The notes: a model not told the origin generated them from the sequence alone. A stretch of 64,000 nucleotides of DNA from Nanosynbacter sp. (GCA_015257665.1 JABZJS010000003.1:1-64000), one strand, 5' to 3'. Positions 6,901-15,538 are shown, counted from the first letter of the stretch. Translations and numbers: made by a program.

Positions 6901-7560
6901 CTACCGAGTGAAATACCGGGCAATAGCCTCTTCCGCCTCCGCCCAGGTGCGACACTCGACAACGCGCGGGTCATCAATCGTAACGCCTGGATGCCATGGC
7001 CGTTCGCCAAATAAAATTGCCAAGCCAAGCGGCGCATCATCTCCTTCAAGGCCACGCTCGAGGTGATGCGGCGAATCATCAATTGCAACCTCCATATTAT
7101 GCTGCTGGTATATCTCTGTCTTTGAGTCGGTCATTATCTTAATGCCGTTCTCTGTTTCGACTGGCCGCCGCGTCAAAATAACCTGCTCAAAGACATCAGG
7201 CAAGTACTTTTCGATACTCTGCTTTGTCACGTCTGCTAGGCCATAATGCCGAGCTGAGACTGCATAGAGTTGATACCCGACCGCCAGTCTTCGCAACACC
7301 TCAATCGTCTCTCTGTCTGGGACTTGCATCTCCTCAAACCAATCAGGCTTCGCCATGCCTGGTGTCGTCCCCAATTGCAACCCATTAAATCGCTCCTGCA
7401 CTTCCTCTGGTGTTGGACCCCACATCGTCTGTGGTATGTCAGGCCGAAAGTTGGTACCATAATGCTCGTTATATGCTGCCACCAGCCCTTCAGCACACGG
7501 AAAGACAACATCATCAAGGTCGACGGCAATAGCAGGTTTGTCATTTTTTGTTCGTTCCAT
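6901..7560 (-). CDS. HAD-family 5'-nucleotidase, NT5C type
   Basis: This is a 219-residue HAD-superfamily phosphatase of the 5'(3')-deoxyribonucleotidase (NT5C) group. The nucleophile/acid motif is DLDDVVF with Asp14 and Asp16. The cap follows (FNGLQLGTTPGMAKPDWF), then motif II in YAVSARHYG and the acidic motif DDSPHHLE. Family members dephosphorylate (deoxy)pyrimidine 5'-monophosphates; substrate range here is unproven. A paralogue lies at 8162-8791 on the other side of the NUDIX gene. Ribosome site AGGAG precedes the ATG. Confidence 0.82.
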   Translation of the reverse strand: MERTKNDKPAIAVDLDDVVFPCAEGLVAAYNEHYGTNFRPDIPQTMWGPTPEEVQERFNGLQLGTTPGMAKPDWFEEMQVPDRETIEVLRRLAVGYQLYAVSARHYGLADVTKQSIEKYLPDVFEQVILTRRPVETENGIKIMTDSKTEIYQQHNMEVAIDDSPHHLERGLEGDDAPLGLAILFGERPWHPGVTIDDPRVVECRTWAEAEEAIARYFTR

Positions 7561-7583
7561 ATTACTCCTTTATTATTTACTGA

Positions 7584-8084
7584 TTACAGCAGCTCTGGCC
7601 GCTCCTGCTGCACATAGTGTCGCAATGAGCTGATATAATGCACCGCCGCCGCAAAGGGATAGTCAGTCCGTGGCGTGATAGGCTGCTGCATAAACTCATC
7701 TGGTGTGAGCCATTGGTAGCTACTGTGTTCCCAACTGAGGGTAATTTCTGGCGCATCACCATCAACGAGTGCCGCATAGCACACATAGCTCAGCCGCTGG
7801 CCATCAGGGTGTGGCAGTACGTGCTCGAAGGCCACACTCAGCTGGCTCGGCGCAAAGCTAAGGCTAGTCTCTTCTTCTATTTCCCGTCTTACCGCCTCAA
7901 GTGGTGTCTCGCCATGCTCTACCTGACCACCAGGCAGATCGGCACCGTGCGGAAAGAGCGGATGCGTACTACTGCGCTCAAGGACGAGAATTTTGCCAGT
8001 CGCATCAACAATGAGTGCTTTGGCTAAGAAATGGGGTTGATTGTTTTCCGGTTGGATTGCCCGAGTAAAATATATGTTTGCCAT
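7584..8084 (-). CDS. NUDIX hydrolase
   Basis: This 166-residue NUDIX-fold hydrolase has a complete Nudix box, with GGQVEHGETPLEAVRRE followed by IEEETSL (about residues 48-71). It probably cleaves a nucleoside diphosphate linked to another moiety; the substrate cannot be read from sequence. The chosen start (8084, MANIYF) lies 7 nt after a TATAAT box, so the mRNA should be leaderless; the longer frame to 8117 would start upstream of the promoter. It lies between two NT5C-type phosphatases, which suggests nucleotide-pool cleaning (inference). Confidence 0.88.
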   Translation of the reverse strand: MANIYFTRAIQPENNQPHFLAKALIVDATGKILVLERSSTHPLFPHGADLPGGQVEHGETPLEAVRREIEEETSLSFAPSQLSVAFEHVLPHPDGQRLSYVCYAALVDGDAPEITLSWEHSSYQWLTPDEFMQQPITPRTDYPFAAAVHYISSLRHYVQQERPELL

Positions 8085-8091
8085 GGCGTCT

Positions 8092-8128
8092 ATTATACAT
8101 AAAAAAGAGCACACCATGTGTGGTGTGC
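8092..8128 (-). terminator. Terminator of thrS-NT5C, overlapping the NUDIX promoter
   Basis: The hairpin GCACACCA-CACA-TGGTGTGC (8109-8128, minus) is followed by TCTTTTTTAT. The T-run runs straight into the TATAAT (8092-8097) of the leaderless NUDIX gene, so the terminator and the next promoter are fused. Confidence 0.8.
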
Positions 8129-8161
8129 AACGACTGTAAAATGGAAGTAGGATTTTACAGC

Positions 8162-8791
8162 TCAGATTTGCTCATTTTTATCACTGGCAAGTCGCTCAAT
8201 TGCCACCTCCACGTCGTACCAATTTGTGCAGCGCACCACCCCGGCTGGCAGCGTTGCGGCTTGATTCCAAGCATAATCGCCAAAGAGCAGCGCGTTGCGG
8301 CCATACGCTGCCACCGCTTGGCAGTGCTTGAGCTGGTCGTCAATCAGCACATCGGCGTTGATTTGCGTCATCAACTCTGCCTTCGTGGCACGGTGCGAAT
8401 CATTAGTTAACTCATCCCAAATACCCGAGAAATAAACCGCCGTGCTAGCAAAGATACCTGGAAAATGCTCGTCGATCCAAGCTATTGTATCACCCTTTAC
8501 TTGTAGGCAGCGTGACGTTGCAATCATCAGATGATGGTGTTGTGCCAAATGCTCTAGCACCTCCAGCGCGCCGCCAATGTGCCCATAGCCCGCGCTTAGG
8601 CTCGTGCTCACAATCTCGGCAGTGCGACGCTCCACTTCAGCATTATCCACCTGCCACATCTTGGCCCAGTGCTCGTCGTAGTCATCGACCGTCAGGTTCG
8701 TCCCCCAGCGCTGGTTACTAAAGGCGACGATGCCAGCGGCATTCTCCGCCAGCACGTCGTCGACATCCACAGCAATGCGCAGGCGACGCAT
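8162..8791 (-). CDS. HAD-family 5'-nucleotidase, NT5C type (paralogue)
   Basis: This 209-residue protein has the same fold as the 6901-7560 gene product. The catalytic motif is DVDDVL (Asp9, Asp11); motif II is IATSR; the late acidic motif is LIDDQLKHC. Sequence identity with the paralogue is modest, so substrates may differ. Its ATG overlaps the TAA stop of thrS by one base (TAATG), so it is translationally coupled to thrS and shares the T-box control. This is unusual for a nucleotidase. Confidence 0.8.
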   Translation of the reverse strand: MRRLRIAVDVDDVLAENAAGIVAFSNQRWGTNLTVDDYDEHWAKMWQVDNAEVERRTAEIVSTSLSAGYGHIGGALEVLEHLAQHHHLMIATSRCLQVKGDTIAWIDEHFPGIFASTAVYFSGIWDELTNDSHRATKAELMTQINADVLIDDQLKHCQAVAAYGRNALLFGDYAWNQAATLPAGVVRCTNWYDVEVAIERLASDKNEQI

Positions 8792-10602
8792 TAGCTGAGC
8801 CCCTCTAAGTACGCCGCGAGCTCATCCAGCGGCACCGTTGTCTCACCCTGCTGGGTGCGCACGCTCACTTGGCGATTGGCTTTGTCGCGTGGGCCAACGA
8901 TAATCTGCACCGGAATTTTTACAACAGTAGCCTCGCGGATCTTTTTGCCAAGCGATTCATTGCGCATATCTGTTGTGTATCTTACCTCGTTGTATTTTAT
9001 AGGACGCATCAGTACCACTGTTTTAAGTACCGATGTGATTTCATCAACATAGTCTTCTACGGTGTTGTTAATGGTGAGAATACGAACTTGCTCGGGCGCG
9101 ATCCAGAAGGGGAACCACCCCGCGGTGTGCTCAATAAAGACGCTGAGGAAGCGCTCGATCGAGCCCAGCAGCGCACTGTGGATCATCACGGGCCGAGCCA
9201 TCTCACCTGCTTCGTCGGTGTATTCAAGGCCAAAACGATCAGGCTGGACGAAGTCGAGCTGCACCGTCGCCACCTGGTGCTCACGGCCAATCGCATCCGT
9301 CGCCATGAAGTCGATCTTCGGCCCATAAAAGGCCGCTTCGCCCTCCTGCTCGAAGTAATCTAGCTGCTTGGCCATCACAGCTGCCTTGAGCTGAGCCTGG
9401 GCCGATTGCCACAATTCTGGTGCCCCAAGGTAGCCCTCACCCTCATCGCGATAACTCAGGCGGACACGCAGCTTCATCCCAACAATGTGGTACAGCTCCT
9501 CGGCGCAGGCCAGCAAATTACTCATCTCCTGCTCGATCTGATCCGGCCGGCAAAACACATGGCTATCATCCTGCGTCAGTGAGCGCACCCGACTCAAGCC
9601 GCCCAGCTCGCCAGTTTTTTCGTCGCGGTAGTCGGTCGTTGTCTCGAGGTAGCGCACCGGCATATCGCGGTAGCTCCGTGGTTGGCTGGCAAAAATCTGC
9701 GTGTGGTGTGGGCAGTTCATCGGCTTGAGGGCCATCTTGTCGCTCGTCTCTTGGCTCGTCACGAGAAAGAGTTCATCGCCAAACTTCGCCCAGTGCCCGC
9801 TCGTCTCGTACAGATCCTTCTTGGTAATGTGCGGCGTCCAAACTTTGGCAAAGCCGTATTTCTCGCGCAGCTGGTTAGAGAGCTGCGCCGCTTTATCCCG
9901 CAAGATCGTACCGCGCGGTGTAAAGAGTGGCAAGCCCACCCCCACCAGTGGCGACATTGTGTAGAGGTCGAGTTCTTTGCCAAGCTTGCGGTGGTCGCGC
10001 TTTTTGGCTTCTTCGCGCATCTGTAGGTAGCTATCAAGTTCCGCTTGTGTTGCAAAGGCCACGCCATAGAGCCGCTGCATCTGCGGCCGGGTCTCGTCGC
10101 CTCGCCAGTACGCACCAGCCACACGCAGCAACTTGAAAGCTCCCACCTTACCCGTGCTCTCCACGTGCCCACCACGGCACAGATCGGTGTAATCACCCTG
10201 AGAGTAGAGTGATACCGTCTTCACCTTACTCTCGCCTTCTGCGGCGCTACCGAGGGCCTCTCCGGCCAATTCTTTGGCAATGGTCGTCCCCGAGCGCTTC
10301 AGGTCATTGAGCAACTCAACTTTATATGGCTGATCTGTCTCCTTCGCCCAAGCAATCGCCTCATCCACCGGCACATCGCGGTGCGTAAAGGGTAGATCGC
10401 GGGCAATAATGCGCCGCATCTCCTTCTCGATTGTGCCAAAGTCCGTCTCAGATATCGTCACATCACCAAGGTCAATGTCATAATAAAACCCCTGCTCGAT
10501 AGCGGGCCCCACACCAAACTTCGCCTGTGGCCACAAATGCTGGACGGCTTGCGCCATGATATGCGCCAGGCTGTGGCGCATTGCTTGTTGCTCGTTGTTC
10601 AT
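8791..10602 (-). CDS. thrS: Threonyl-tRNA synthetase lacking the TGS domain
   Basis: ThrRS charges tRNA-Thr. The protein has 603 residues. It starts directly at the editing domain, with the HSLAH zinc-like motif at residues 10-14 and the second editing motif CRGGH near 160. The N-terminal TGS domain of about 60 residues found in E. coli ThrRS is absent. The class II core is complete: motif 2 (YRDEKTGELGGLSRVRSLTQ) and motif 3 (SIERFLSV). The C-terminal anticodon-binding domain is present. An in-frame TGA just upstream rules out a longer start. Transcription is controlled by a T-box leader. Confidence 0.96.
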   Translation of the reverse strand: MNNEQQAMRHSLAHIMAQAVQHLWPQAKFGVGPAIEQGFYYDIDLGDVTISETDFGTIEKEMRRIIARDLPFTHRDVPVDEAIAWAKETDQPYKVELLNDLKRSGTTIAKELAGEALGSAAEGESKVKTVSLYSQGDYTDLCRGGHVESTGKVGAFKLLRVAGAYWRGDETRPQMQRLYGVAFATQAELDSYLQMREEAKKRDHRKLGKELDLYTMSPLVGVGLPLFTPRGTILRDKAAQLSNQLREKYGFAKVWTPHITKKDLYETSGHWAKFGDELFLVTSQETSDKMALKPMNCPHHTQIFASQPRSYRDMPVRYLETTTDYRDEKTGELGGLSRVRSLTQDDSHVFCRPDQIEQEMSNLLACAEELYHIVGMKLRVRLSYRDEGEGYLGAPELWQSAQAQLKAAVMAKQLDYFEQEGEAAFYGPKIDFMATDAIGREHQVATVQLDFVQPDRFGLEYTDEAGEMARPVMIHSALLGSIERFLSVFIEHTAGWFPFWIAPEQVRILTINNTVEDYVDEITSVLKTVVLMRPIKYNEVRYTTDMRNESLGKKIREATVVKIPVQIIVGPRDKANRQVSVRTQQGETTVPLDELAAYLEGLS

Positions 10603-10689
10603 TGCTTTGTTTGCTCATCACCTTCTCTACTGCGCGCTGGCAGCCAGAAGCCGACTCGCTCCTCCTTGTATATAAATTATGTTGATAAA

Positions 10690-10880
10690 AATAAAAAACA
10701 TGCGTCCTGGCACGGATACTCCATCCGACCAATCTCGCATGTCTCGGGCCGCTTGCACACAAACGGCGGTTCCACCGGACTTCTTGGCGCTTGCCGCCAA
10801 GCACTCATGACGCAACGTTCTCGCACATCACGACAACCCACGAAGCTCGGGAGGCTGGTGAGGCCCCGTCAGCACTTACC
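10690..10880 (-). promoter_or_regulatory. T-box leader of thrS
   Basis: The leader between the promoter and thrS carries the T-box signature GGTGGAACCGCC (10765-10776, minus), the antiterminator bulge that pairs with the 3' end of uncharged tRNA. A short stem I closes with TGACG (10867-10871) and CGTCA (10808-10812). Its 3' side holds a GAACG stretch in which ACG could be the Thr specifier codon (10816-10818). After the T-box comes ACATGCG...CGCATGT followed by TTTTTTATTTTT (terminator 10692-10742). The element should switch thrS on when tRNA-Thr is uncharged. The specifier assignment is tentative; the T-box sequence and terminator are clear. Confidence 0.82.
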
Positions 10881-10884
10881 GTCT

Positions 10885-10914
10885 ATTGTATAACGAGAGT
10901 GGGGGTGGGTGCAA
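10885..10914 (-). promoter_or_regulatory. Promoter of the thrS leader
   Basis: On the minus strand TTGCAC (10909-10914), 18 bp and TACAAT (10885-10890) place the start near 10878, at the 5' end of the T-box leader. Confidence 0.7.
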
Positions 10915-10946
10915 ATAGTGTCAGCCTCAACCTCTCCCAACTACAT

Positions 10947-11068
10947 CGCCCTCACGGCAGACCCATCGCGCAAGAAAATATCTGGAGGCCAGTGGCTGTG
11001 GGGGCGGATAAGCTCTGTGATTCATCTGGCCGGAACATTTTCGGTGTGATGGGTTTGTTGTGAGGGCG
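10947..11068 (+). ncRNA. Rod-hairpin element, copy B
   Basis: This 122-nt imperfect inverted repeat is built from successive helices. CGCCCTCAC pairs with GTGAGGGCG; CCCATCGCG pairs with TGTGATGGG (two G-U pairs); GAAAAT pairs with ATTTTC; GGCCAG pairs with CTGGCC. The sequences CAAGAAAATATCTGGAG and ATCTGGCCGGAACATTTTC are shared with the copy at 23968-24077, while the outer helices differ but still pair. G-U pairs only make sense on the plus strand, so a plus-strand RNA is favoured. It lies between the thrS promoter and the tRNA-Val promoter. Function unknown. Confidence 0.6.
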
Positions 11069-11111
11069 AAGATGATAAGTTTGCACGTTCAGGTATGTGT
11101 CCCATGTACCC

Positions 11112-11140
11112 TTGCCCTCCCCTGCATCTTCTGCTACAAT
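11112..11140 (+). promoter_or_regulatory. Promoter of tRNA-Val
   Basis: TTGCCC (11112-11117), 17 bp and TACAAT (11135-11140) end 9 nt before the first base of the tRNA. Confidence 0.75.
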
Positions 11141-11149
11141 ACACGTGTC

Positions 11150-11226
11150 GGGCGATTAGCTCATTTGGCTAGAGCGCTTCATTGACGTTGAAGAGGTGAG
11201 AGGTTCGAATCCTCTATTGCCCACCA
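11150..11226 (+). tRNA. tRNA-Val (GAC)
   Basis: The cloverleaf is complete: acceptor GGGCGAT/ATTGCCC, anticodon stem CTTCA/TGAAG with loop TTGACGT (anticodon GAC), T-arm AGAGG-TTCGAAT-CCTCT, and an encoded 3' CCA. A strong terminator follows at 11280-11310. Confidence 0.95.
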
Positions 11227-11279
11227 TTTCGGTCTATTTGCCAGTGCACCATGTCGGTCTGTAAGGTGCGCTGGCGCGA

Positions 11280-11310
11280 AAGCACTTACTACTACAGTAA
11301 GTGCTTTTTG
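11280..11310 (+). terminator. Terminator after tRNA-Val
   Basis: AGCACTTACT-ACTAC-AGTAAGTGCT is followed by TTTTG. Confidence 0.85.
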
Positions 11311-11361
11311 TTATGACAAAGCCTCGCCAATATTGCTTCGCTCCCCGCCCACACCACAAAC

Positions 11362-11390
11362 TTGCAAAACGCAAGCCTTGATGCTACGCT
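11362..11390 (+). promoter_or_regulatory. Promoter of the HxlR-type gene
   Basis: TTGCAA (11362-11367), 17 bp and TACGCT (11385-11390) lie 6 nt before the ATG, which predicts a leaderless mRNA. Confidence 0.65.
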
Positions 11391-11396
11391 AAAGGC

Positions 11397-11849
11397 ATGA
11401 CACGAACAGCTCACAAACGCTCAGCCTGCCCCATTAGCTACAGCCTCGACCTTTTTGGCGACAAATGGACACTCCTTATCATGCGTGACGTGCTGCTCTT
11501 TGGGCGCTGCTACTTCCGCGAATTCGCACGCGATGAGCGCATTGCGAGCAATATTTTGGCCGATCGCTTGGCGCGGTTAGAATCGGCTGGCTTGCTTGAT
11601 AAGCAACGCGATCCACTCCAAGGCAATCAATACATTTATAGCCCAACAGACAACAGCTGGCAGCTCTTGCCACTGCTCGTCGAGCTGCTCTTTTGGGGCG
11701 CCTGTGCCGACCCACATGCTGCCGTGAGCGACGACTATCGTGCCACCATCGCCCACGAAAAAGATTTGCTCAAACAAGAAATCATGCTTGCCGCAAAAAC
11801 CGGCACCTTCGTCGACTACTACCACAACACTATGGGTATACAGAGGTAG
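11397..11849 (+). CDS. HxlR-family transcriptional regulator
   Basis: This 150-residue winged-helix protein belongs to the HxlR (MarR-like) family. CPISYSLDLFGDKWTLLIMRD is the family hallmark, with its Cys near residue 11, the Cys often implicated in redox or electrophile sensing in this family. The recognition helix is in ASNILADRLARLESAGLL, and the wing follows. No target gene adjoins it: upstream is tRNA-Val and downstream a 1.3-kb gene-free region, so its regulon is unknown. Confidence 0.88.
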   Translation: MTRTAHKRSACPISYSLDLFGDKWTLLIMRDVLLFGRCYFREFARDERIASNILADRLARLESAGLLDKQRDPLQGNQYIYSPTDNSWQLLPLLVELLFWGACADPHAAVSDDYRATIAHEKDLLKQEIMLAAKTGTFVDYYHNTMGIQR

Positions 11850-13167
11850 AACCTCTCACAAAAATTGATATATAGTAAAAACATGTACTATATTTTAGTT
11901 GCAAATTGCAAGTGATGTACCCTGCTTGGCATCGCTACTTTTCCTCATGAGCCTACCTGCCGCACTCCTACAAATTCACATTGTATGAATTATAAAAAAA
12001 TATTCACATAATGGTGTCTTCTCATCGCCACCTATCATTCGCTCACAAGCGCCTTGTTGCCGTCGCAATCGACCATGATTGTAACCTCTCAGCCCATCAT
12101 ATCGCTTGCAGATTACAAGCAAAATGACGCGCCATGTCGCAGTCTATTTGCTGGTTTATTATGAACAAAATATGGGCGAATTCACACACTGCGCCACACT
12201 CACCCAGACTACCTGCCTCGCCCAAGAAATCGCTCACACCATCATCAAATTCACGCATCAACTATGCAATATAAAGCATATGCTTATCAATATTACACAC
12301 TATCTGTACACTCCTCTCCATTATCTCTACGAATGAAGCAGCAAAAACCAGCGCCAACAAATGAAAATTTGGTGTATATATTCACATCACTCATACATCC
12401 TGTCGCTAAGCTATCACAAGTTCACCCACTCCAGACTATCGTATCCTAAGCAGTATAAAGAAACCTGGCATGCCACCACTTCTTTGAGCACCCCACCCTC
12501 CTCACAGCACCACCTAGCAGGCATAGCTGTGGTTTCTTGCCTATTATTCATCCACACCACTTCATTAGTTATCCACATTACCTATGGTCATTTTGCTGCG
12601 CATCATATGCGTTTAGTGATATAATGCACACACAATTCTCATTTGTATTTTGATATTTTTGTATTATAATATCTATTTTGATAATCTGGCCTCTGTAAAA
12701 TCTTCCAGAGTACCCTACTCGAATTGCCACTATAAACCCTACGAGCCGCTCATTCTTGGCACTATAACCCCAAGACGACCCTGCGCCTCTGAGCTAGCAA
12801 ATCAACAGCCTCAGCGACGCCAATAACACACATGCCAGTTCCCTTCTCGCAAAGTTAATGAAGCGATGCTACGCTTTATTGAACCCCCCACAGACAAAGC
12901 AGAGACATAAGAGGTCCATATACACAAGAGATGTGAACGAAATACCACTGATGAACGGCCTTCTAGCGCCAGAGTCTTACCTACTTTTCAGTACCGCCCC
13001 TCCTCTCTCTCACTCTTCAGCGGAGTATAAATCTACCACAAAGCCCCACCAGACCACCCGTCAACATGAGAAATTCTACTCTAAGCACCGCAACTCTTAT
13101 AGCCCCCAGCCAAGGACGGCAGAGAATATTAAGATAGCTGACACTCTACGCTCCAATCCTCGCCAAT
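11850..13167. other. Gene-poor region, C-rich and G-poor on the plus strand
   Basis: There is no convincing gene in these 1.3 kb. Open frames on the plus strand exist only because the sequence is poor in G and thus in stop codons; they lack ribosome sites and have His/Thr/Ser-heavy compositions. A perfect DnaA box TTATCCACA (12569-12577) and near matches at about 12001, 12379 and 12548 are present, but no other origin features. TATAAT-like boxes occur near 12665. The part 12700-13160 is less AT-rich and could hold an RNA gene, but I recognise none. Confidence 0.5.
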
Positions 13168-13195
13168 ACAAAAACCGGCCATTCTCTGGCCGGTT
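13168..13195 (-). terminator. Terminator of the glycosyltransferase gene
   Basis: On the minus strand AACCGGCC-loop-GGCCGGTT is followed by TTTG. Confidence 0.85.
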
Positions 13196-13222
13196 ATATA
13201 TGCCGCTACAAAAGCGCGAATT

Positions 13223-14929
13223 CTATTCCTTTTTGCGCTGCTTTTTGGCGGCTTTTTGAGCTTGTTTGGTGGCTTTGGCGCGGTCGCGCGAGCCGGTAGT
13301 GGCTTTGACGGTTACATCAAATTTATCGAGGTAGCGACCAAACGCCAGGTGCGTCTGGGCATTAAAGGCACCAATCGCACTAAAGCAAATGGACGTGACG
13401 GGCATAAGAATCCACTGCGCCACCATGGCAAAGCTGCGCCGGCGCTTGTAGCGCTCGGGGCGGGGTGGCAACATTTTGAGCATCAAGAAGACGGTGATAA
13501 AGATACCGATCATCGCGAAGCGCTGCAAATTGCTAATCACCTCAGGCAGCATATGCACCGCATAACTGCGTGATGATTCTTGGTTGATCAACAGTGGCAC
13601 CCACCCACCAAAGGTGACCAAAAAGGACATCACTGCCAATGTGACATGCCCATCGAGCAAGCGTATGAAGCGGGCAAACACTTCAGCAAATGGCACATTG
13701 CGCCGCCGCGTAAAGGTGCGCATTGCCACATATGGGATATCCGACGCGCCGTAGCTCCAGCGTCGGAGCTGCTTAAACTGCGCTACCACTGTCCCCCAGA
13801 AGGTGTTGTCCATCACGGCATCTTGGTAGATAGGCACATGGATGGGCAAAACACTGTAGTCTCCCGCAAAGTAGAAGTAGCTGCGCCAGTATTGATGGCC
13901 ATCTTCCACAATGCTGCGTGTGCTCCAGAAGTTCATCTCCACCAGCGCGTCCATTGGCTGTGAGTGCGAGGCAAAGTTGCGCAGTGTGTGGGGGCGCATA
14001 CTGCTGATGATCGTCCAGAAGGAGTTACCCGTCGCAATCACCCGCATCGGCGCTGGGGCATCCCAGATGTTACCGAAGTATAGTGCAATCGGCTGGTACG
14101 ACAAACGCTTGCGCTCGGGGTGAACGATATACTCATACGCCACATAGTCGAAGTATGATGGATACGGGCGGTTGTCGCTGTCGAGCGTGGTGATCATCAC
14201 ATCACTGTAGGCAATCCCCTGCTCGTCACAATAGCGCTGGAGCTGCTTACCAGCATAGGTGATGTTACCACCCTTACCAATCACCTCATCAGGCATGTCC
14301 TTAGGGTGCATGATAGTCTGGAAGGTGAAGAATACATCGCCATACTCCTGTTGAAGGCGAGCGGCTGTGCGGGCAATCTCCACCCCACCACGCTCCTCGT
14401 AGGCAAGGACAAGGATGATCTGTTTGTTGTTGTACGTTGTATTCTTAACTGACTCGATGGTAGGCTGCAAGACATCATACGACTCATTGTACGCCGCTAC
14501 AATCACTGCTTGGTAGAGTTGCGATGGTCGCGGGAAGCTCGCTGGGTCGGCCGCCATAAGGCGGAGATTCTCGCGATGCTCTTGGGCGTGGAACTCGCGT
14601 TGATGCCGCTTCGGTAGTGGCTGCTGCTGAATGGCAGCATAGCTCGCTACTGGGTCTTCGAGCTGCTCCAGACGCTGCCGCCAGTTAACTATCTGCGCCT
14701 TCTCCAGCTGGTGGTGGCCTGTCAGTGTACGGTAAGCAATGCCAATCGAGCGGACAATCACACTCATCACCAAGACGAGAAGGTAGATAGACGCCCACAG
14801 TGGATTGATCAAAGACAAAATGATAAACAAAATCAGCATCCCATAGCTCAAGAATGCTGGGAGAATTTCAAATAATCGGTAGAGGAGAGTGCGCTTGCCC
14901 ATGGGCAGCTCGAGATCGTTGTGGTTCAT
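13223..14929 (-). CDS. Membrane glycosyltransferase, family 2
   Basis: This 568-residue processive-type GT2 enzyme has two N-terminal membrane helices (about 15-65). The catalytic domain holds AVIVAAYNES (about 143-152), TTLDSDNRP with the metal-binding DxD, VEDGHQYWR and the QLRRW motif typical of cellulose- and hyaluronan-synthase-like enzymes. Three C-terminal membrane helices and a Lys/Arg-rich tail end the protein. It should polymerise or transfer sugars from nucleotide donors at the membrane; the product is unknown. Its ATG directly follows the stop of the 14930-15316 membrane protein, so the two probably work together. Confidence 0.85.
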   Translation of the reverse strand: MNHNDLELPMGKRTLLYRLFEILPAFLSYGMLILFIILSLINPLWASIYLLVLVMSVIVRSIGIAYRTLTGHHQLEKAQIVNWRQRLEQLEDPVASYAAIQQQPLPKRHQREFHAQEHRENLRLMAADPASFPRPSQLYQAVIVAAYNESYDVLQPTIESVKNTTYNNKQIILVLAYEERGGVEIARTAARLQQEYGDVFFTFQTIMHPKDMPDEVIGKGGNITYAGKQLQRYCDEQGIAYSDVMITTLDSDNRPYPSYFDYVAYEYIVHPERKRLSYQPIALYFGNIWDAPAPMRVIATGNSFWTIISSMRPHTLRNFASHSQPMDALVEMNFWSTRSIVEDGHQYWRSYFYFAGDYSVLPIHVPIYQDAVMDNTFWGTVVAQFKQLRRWSYGASDIPYVAMRTFTRRRNVPFAEVFARFIRLLDGHVTLAVMSFLVTFGGWVPLLINQESSRSYAVHMLPEVISNLQRFAMIGIFITVFLMLKMLPPRPERYKRRRSFAMVAQWILMPVTSICFSAIGAFNAQTHLAFGRYLDKFDVTVKATTGSRDRAKATKQAQKAAKKQRKKE

Positions 14930-15316
14930 TTATCGATACGCCAGGTGCATTACTGCTAATCCATACGAGGCAGCAACCAGCAGCACCAATACTGCTGCCG
15001 CCCCTACAAAAAGCGCTGTCTGGCGGCGCTGCAGGCTATACAGCTTAACCATCAGGCCAATGTGCACCACCATTACCAGCGCACCAAACAACACAAAACT
15101 GAGTAAATAATACCAATAACTCTTATAAAAATGCGCCTCACCAAAGGCGGTGTAGCGCACATAAACCTGCACATCGCGCACCTGCAGCGTGAAGCCCATC
15201 ACCAGCATATAGATGATGCCCGCGACAAACACGCCAATCAGCGCCGCAAAGAATGGCCGATCGGCCGCGATCGTGCGGAGAGGGGTGCGCAGAAAATCCT
15301 TCTTCTCTTTGGTCAT
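14930..15316 (-). CDS. Small membrane protein with four predicted helices
   Basis: This is a 128-residue protein with about three to four hydrophobic segments and a basic N-terminus (MTKEKKDFLRTPLRT). I do not recognise the family. The ATG at 15316 is preferred over the TTG at 15322. The gene starts 8 nt after the end of tRNA-Thr and runs without a gap into the GT2 gene. It is therefore probably transcribed with the tRNA and acts as a partner or anchor of the glycosyltransferase (inference). Confidence 0.75.
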   Translation of the reverse strand: MTKEKKDFLRTPLRTIAADRPFFAALIGVFVAGIIYMLVMGFTLQVRDVQVYVRYTAFGEAHFYKSYWYYLLSFVLFGALVMVVHIGLMVKLYSLQRRQTALFVGAAAVLVLLVAASYGLAVMHLAYR

Positions 15317-15323
15317 AAACAAA

Positions 15324-15399
15324 TGGAGCCGCTGACCGGACTCGAACCGGTGACCTACGCTTTACGAAAGCGCCGCTCTACCAACTGAGCTACAGCGGC
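15324..15399 (-). tRNA. tRNA-Thr (CGT)
   Basis: Acceptor GCCGCTG/CAGCGGC, D-stem GCTC/GAGC, anticodon stem GCGCT/AGCGT with loop TTCGTAA (anticodon CGT, reads ACG), T-arm ACCGG-TTCGAGT-CCGGT, encoded CCA. No terminator separates it from the membrane-protein gene 7 nt downstream. Confidence 0.95.
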
Positions 15400-15509
15400 A
15401 TCACCGCTATATTATACTAGAGGCGAGGCGAAAATGGAAGGCAGCGCGGCGTGATAGCCTGTAGAAGCTACCTCACTGCATGATGATGAATTATTCCCCT
15501 ACAAACCTC

Positions 15510-15538
15510 TTGCGATTTTTGATAATTGCTGCTACTAT
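15510..15538 (+). promoter_or_regulatory. Promoter of tRNA-Asp
   Basis: TTGCGA (15510-15515), 17 bp and TACTAT (15533-15538) lie 13 nt before the tRNA. Confidence 0.65.

Noticed and set aside
10947..11068. Integron attC site or IS end
   Set aside because: The core sites GTTRRRY/RYYYAAC are absent, and no integrase cassette or transposase gene is near.
12569..12577. Perfect DnaA box with near matches nearby, suggesting oriC
   Set aside because: Only one exact box; dnaA, dnaN and rpmH are absent, and gene orientation does not switch here. An origin is not supported.
12106..13259. Several plus-strand frames of 60-130 codons in the gene-poor region
   Set aside because: G-poor composition explains the lack of stops; the last frame overlaps the end of the glycosyltransferase gene on the other strand.
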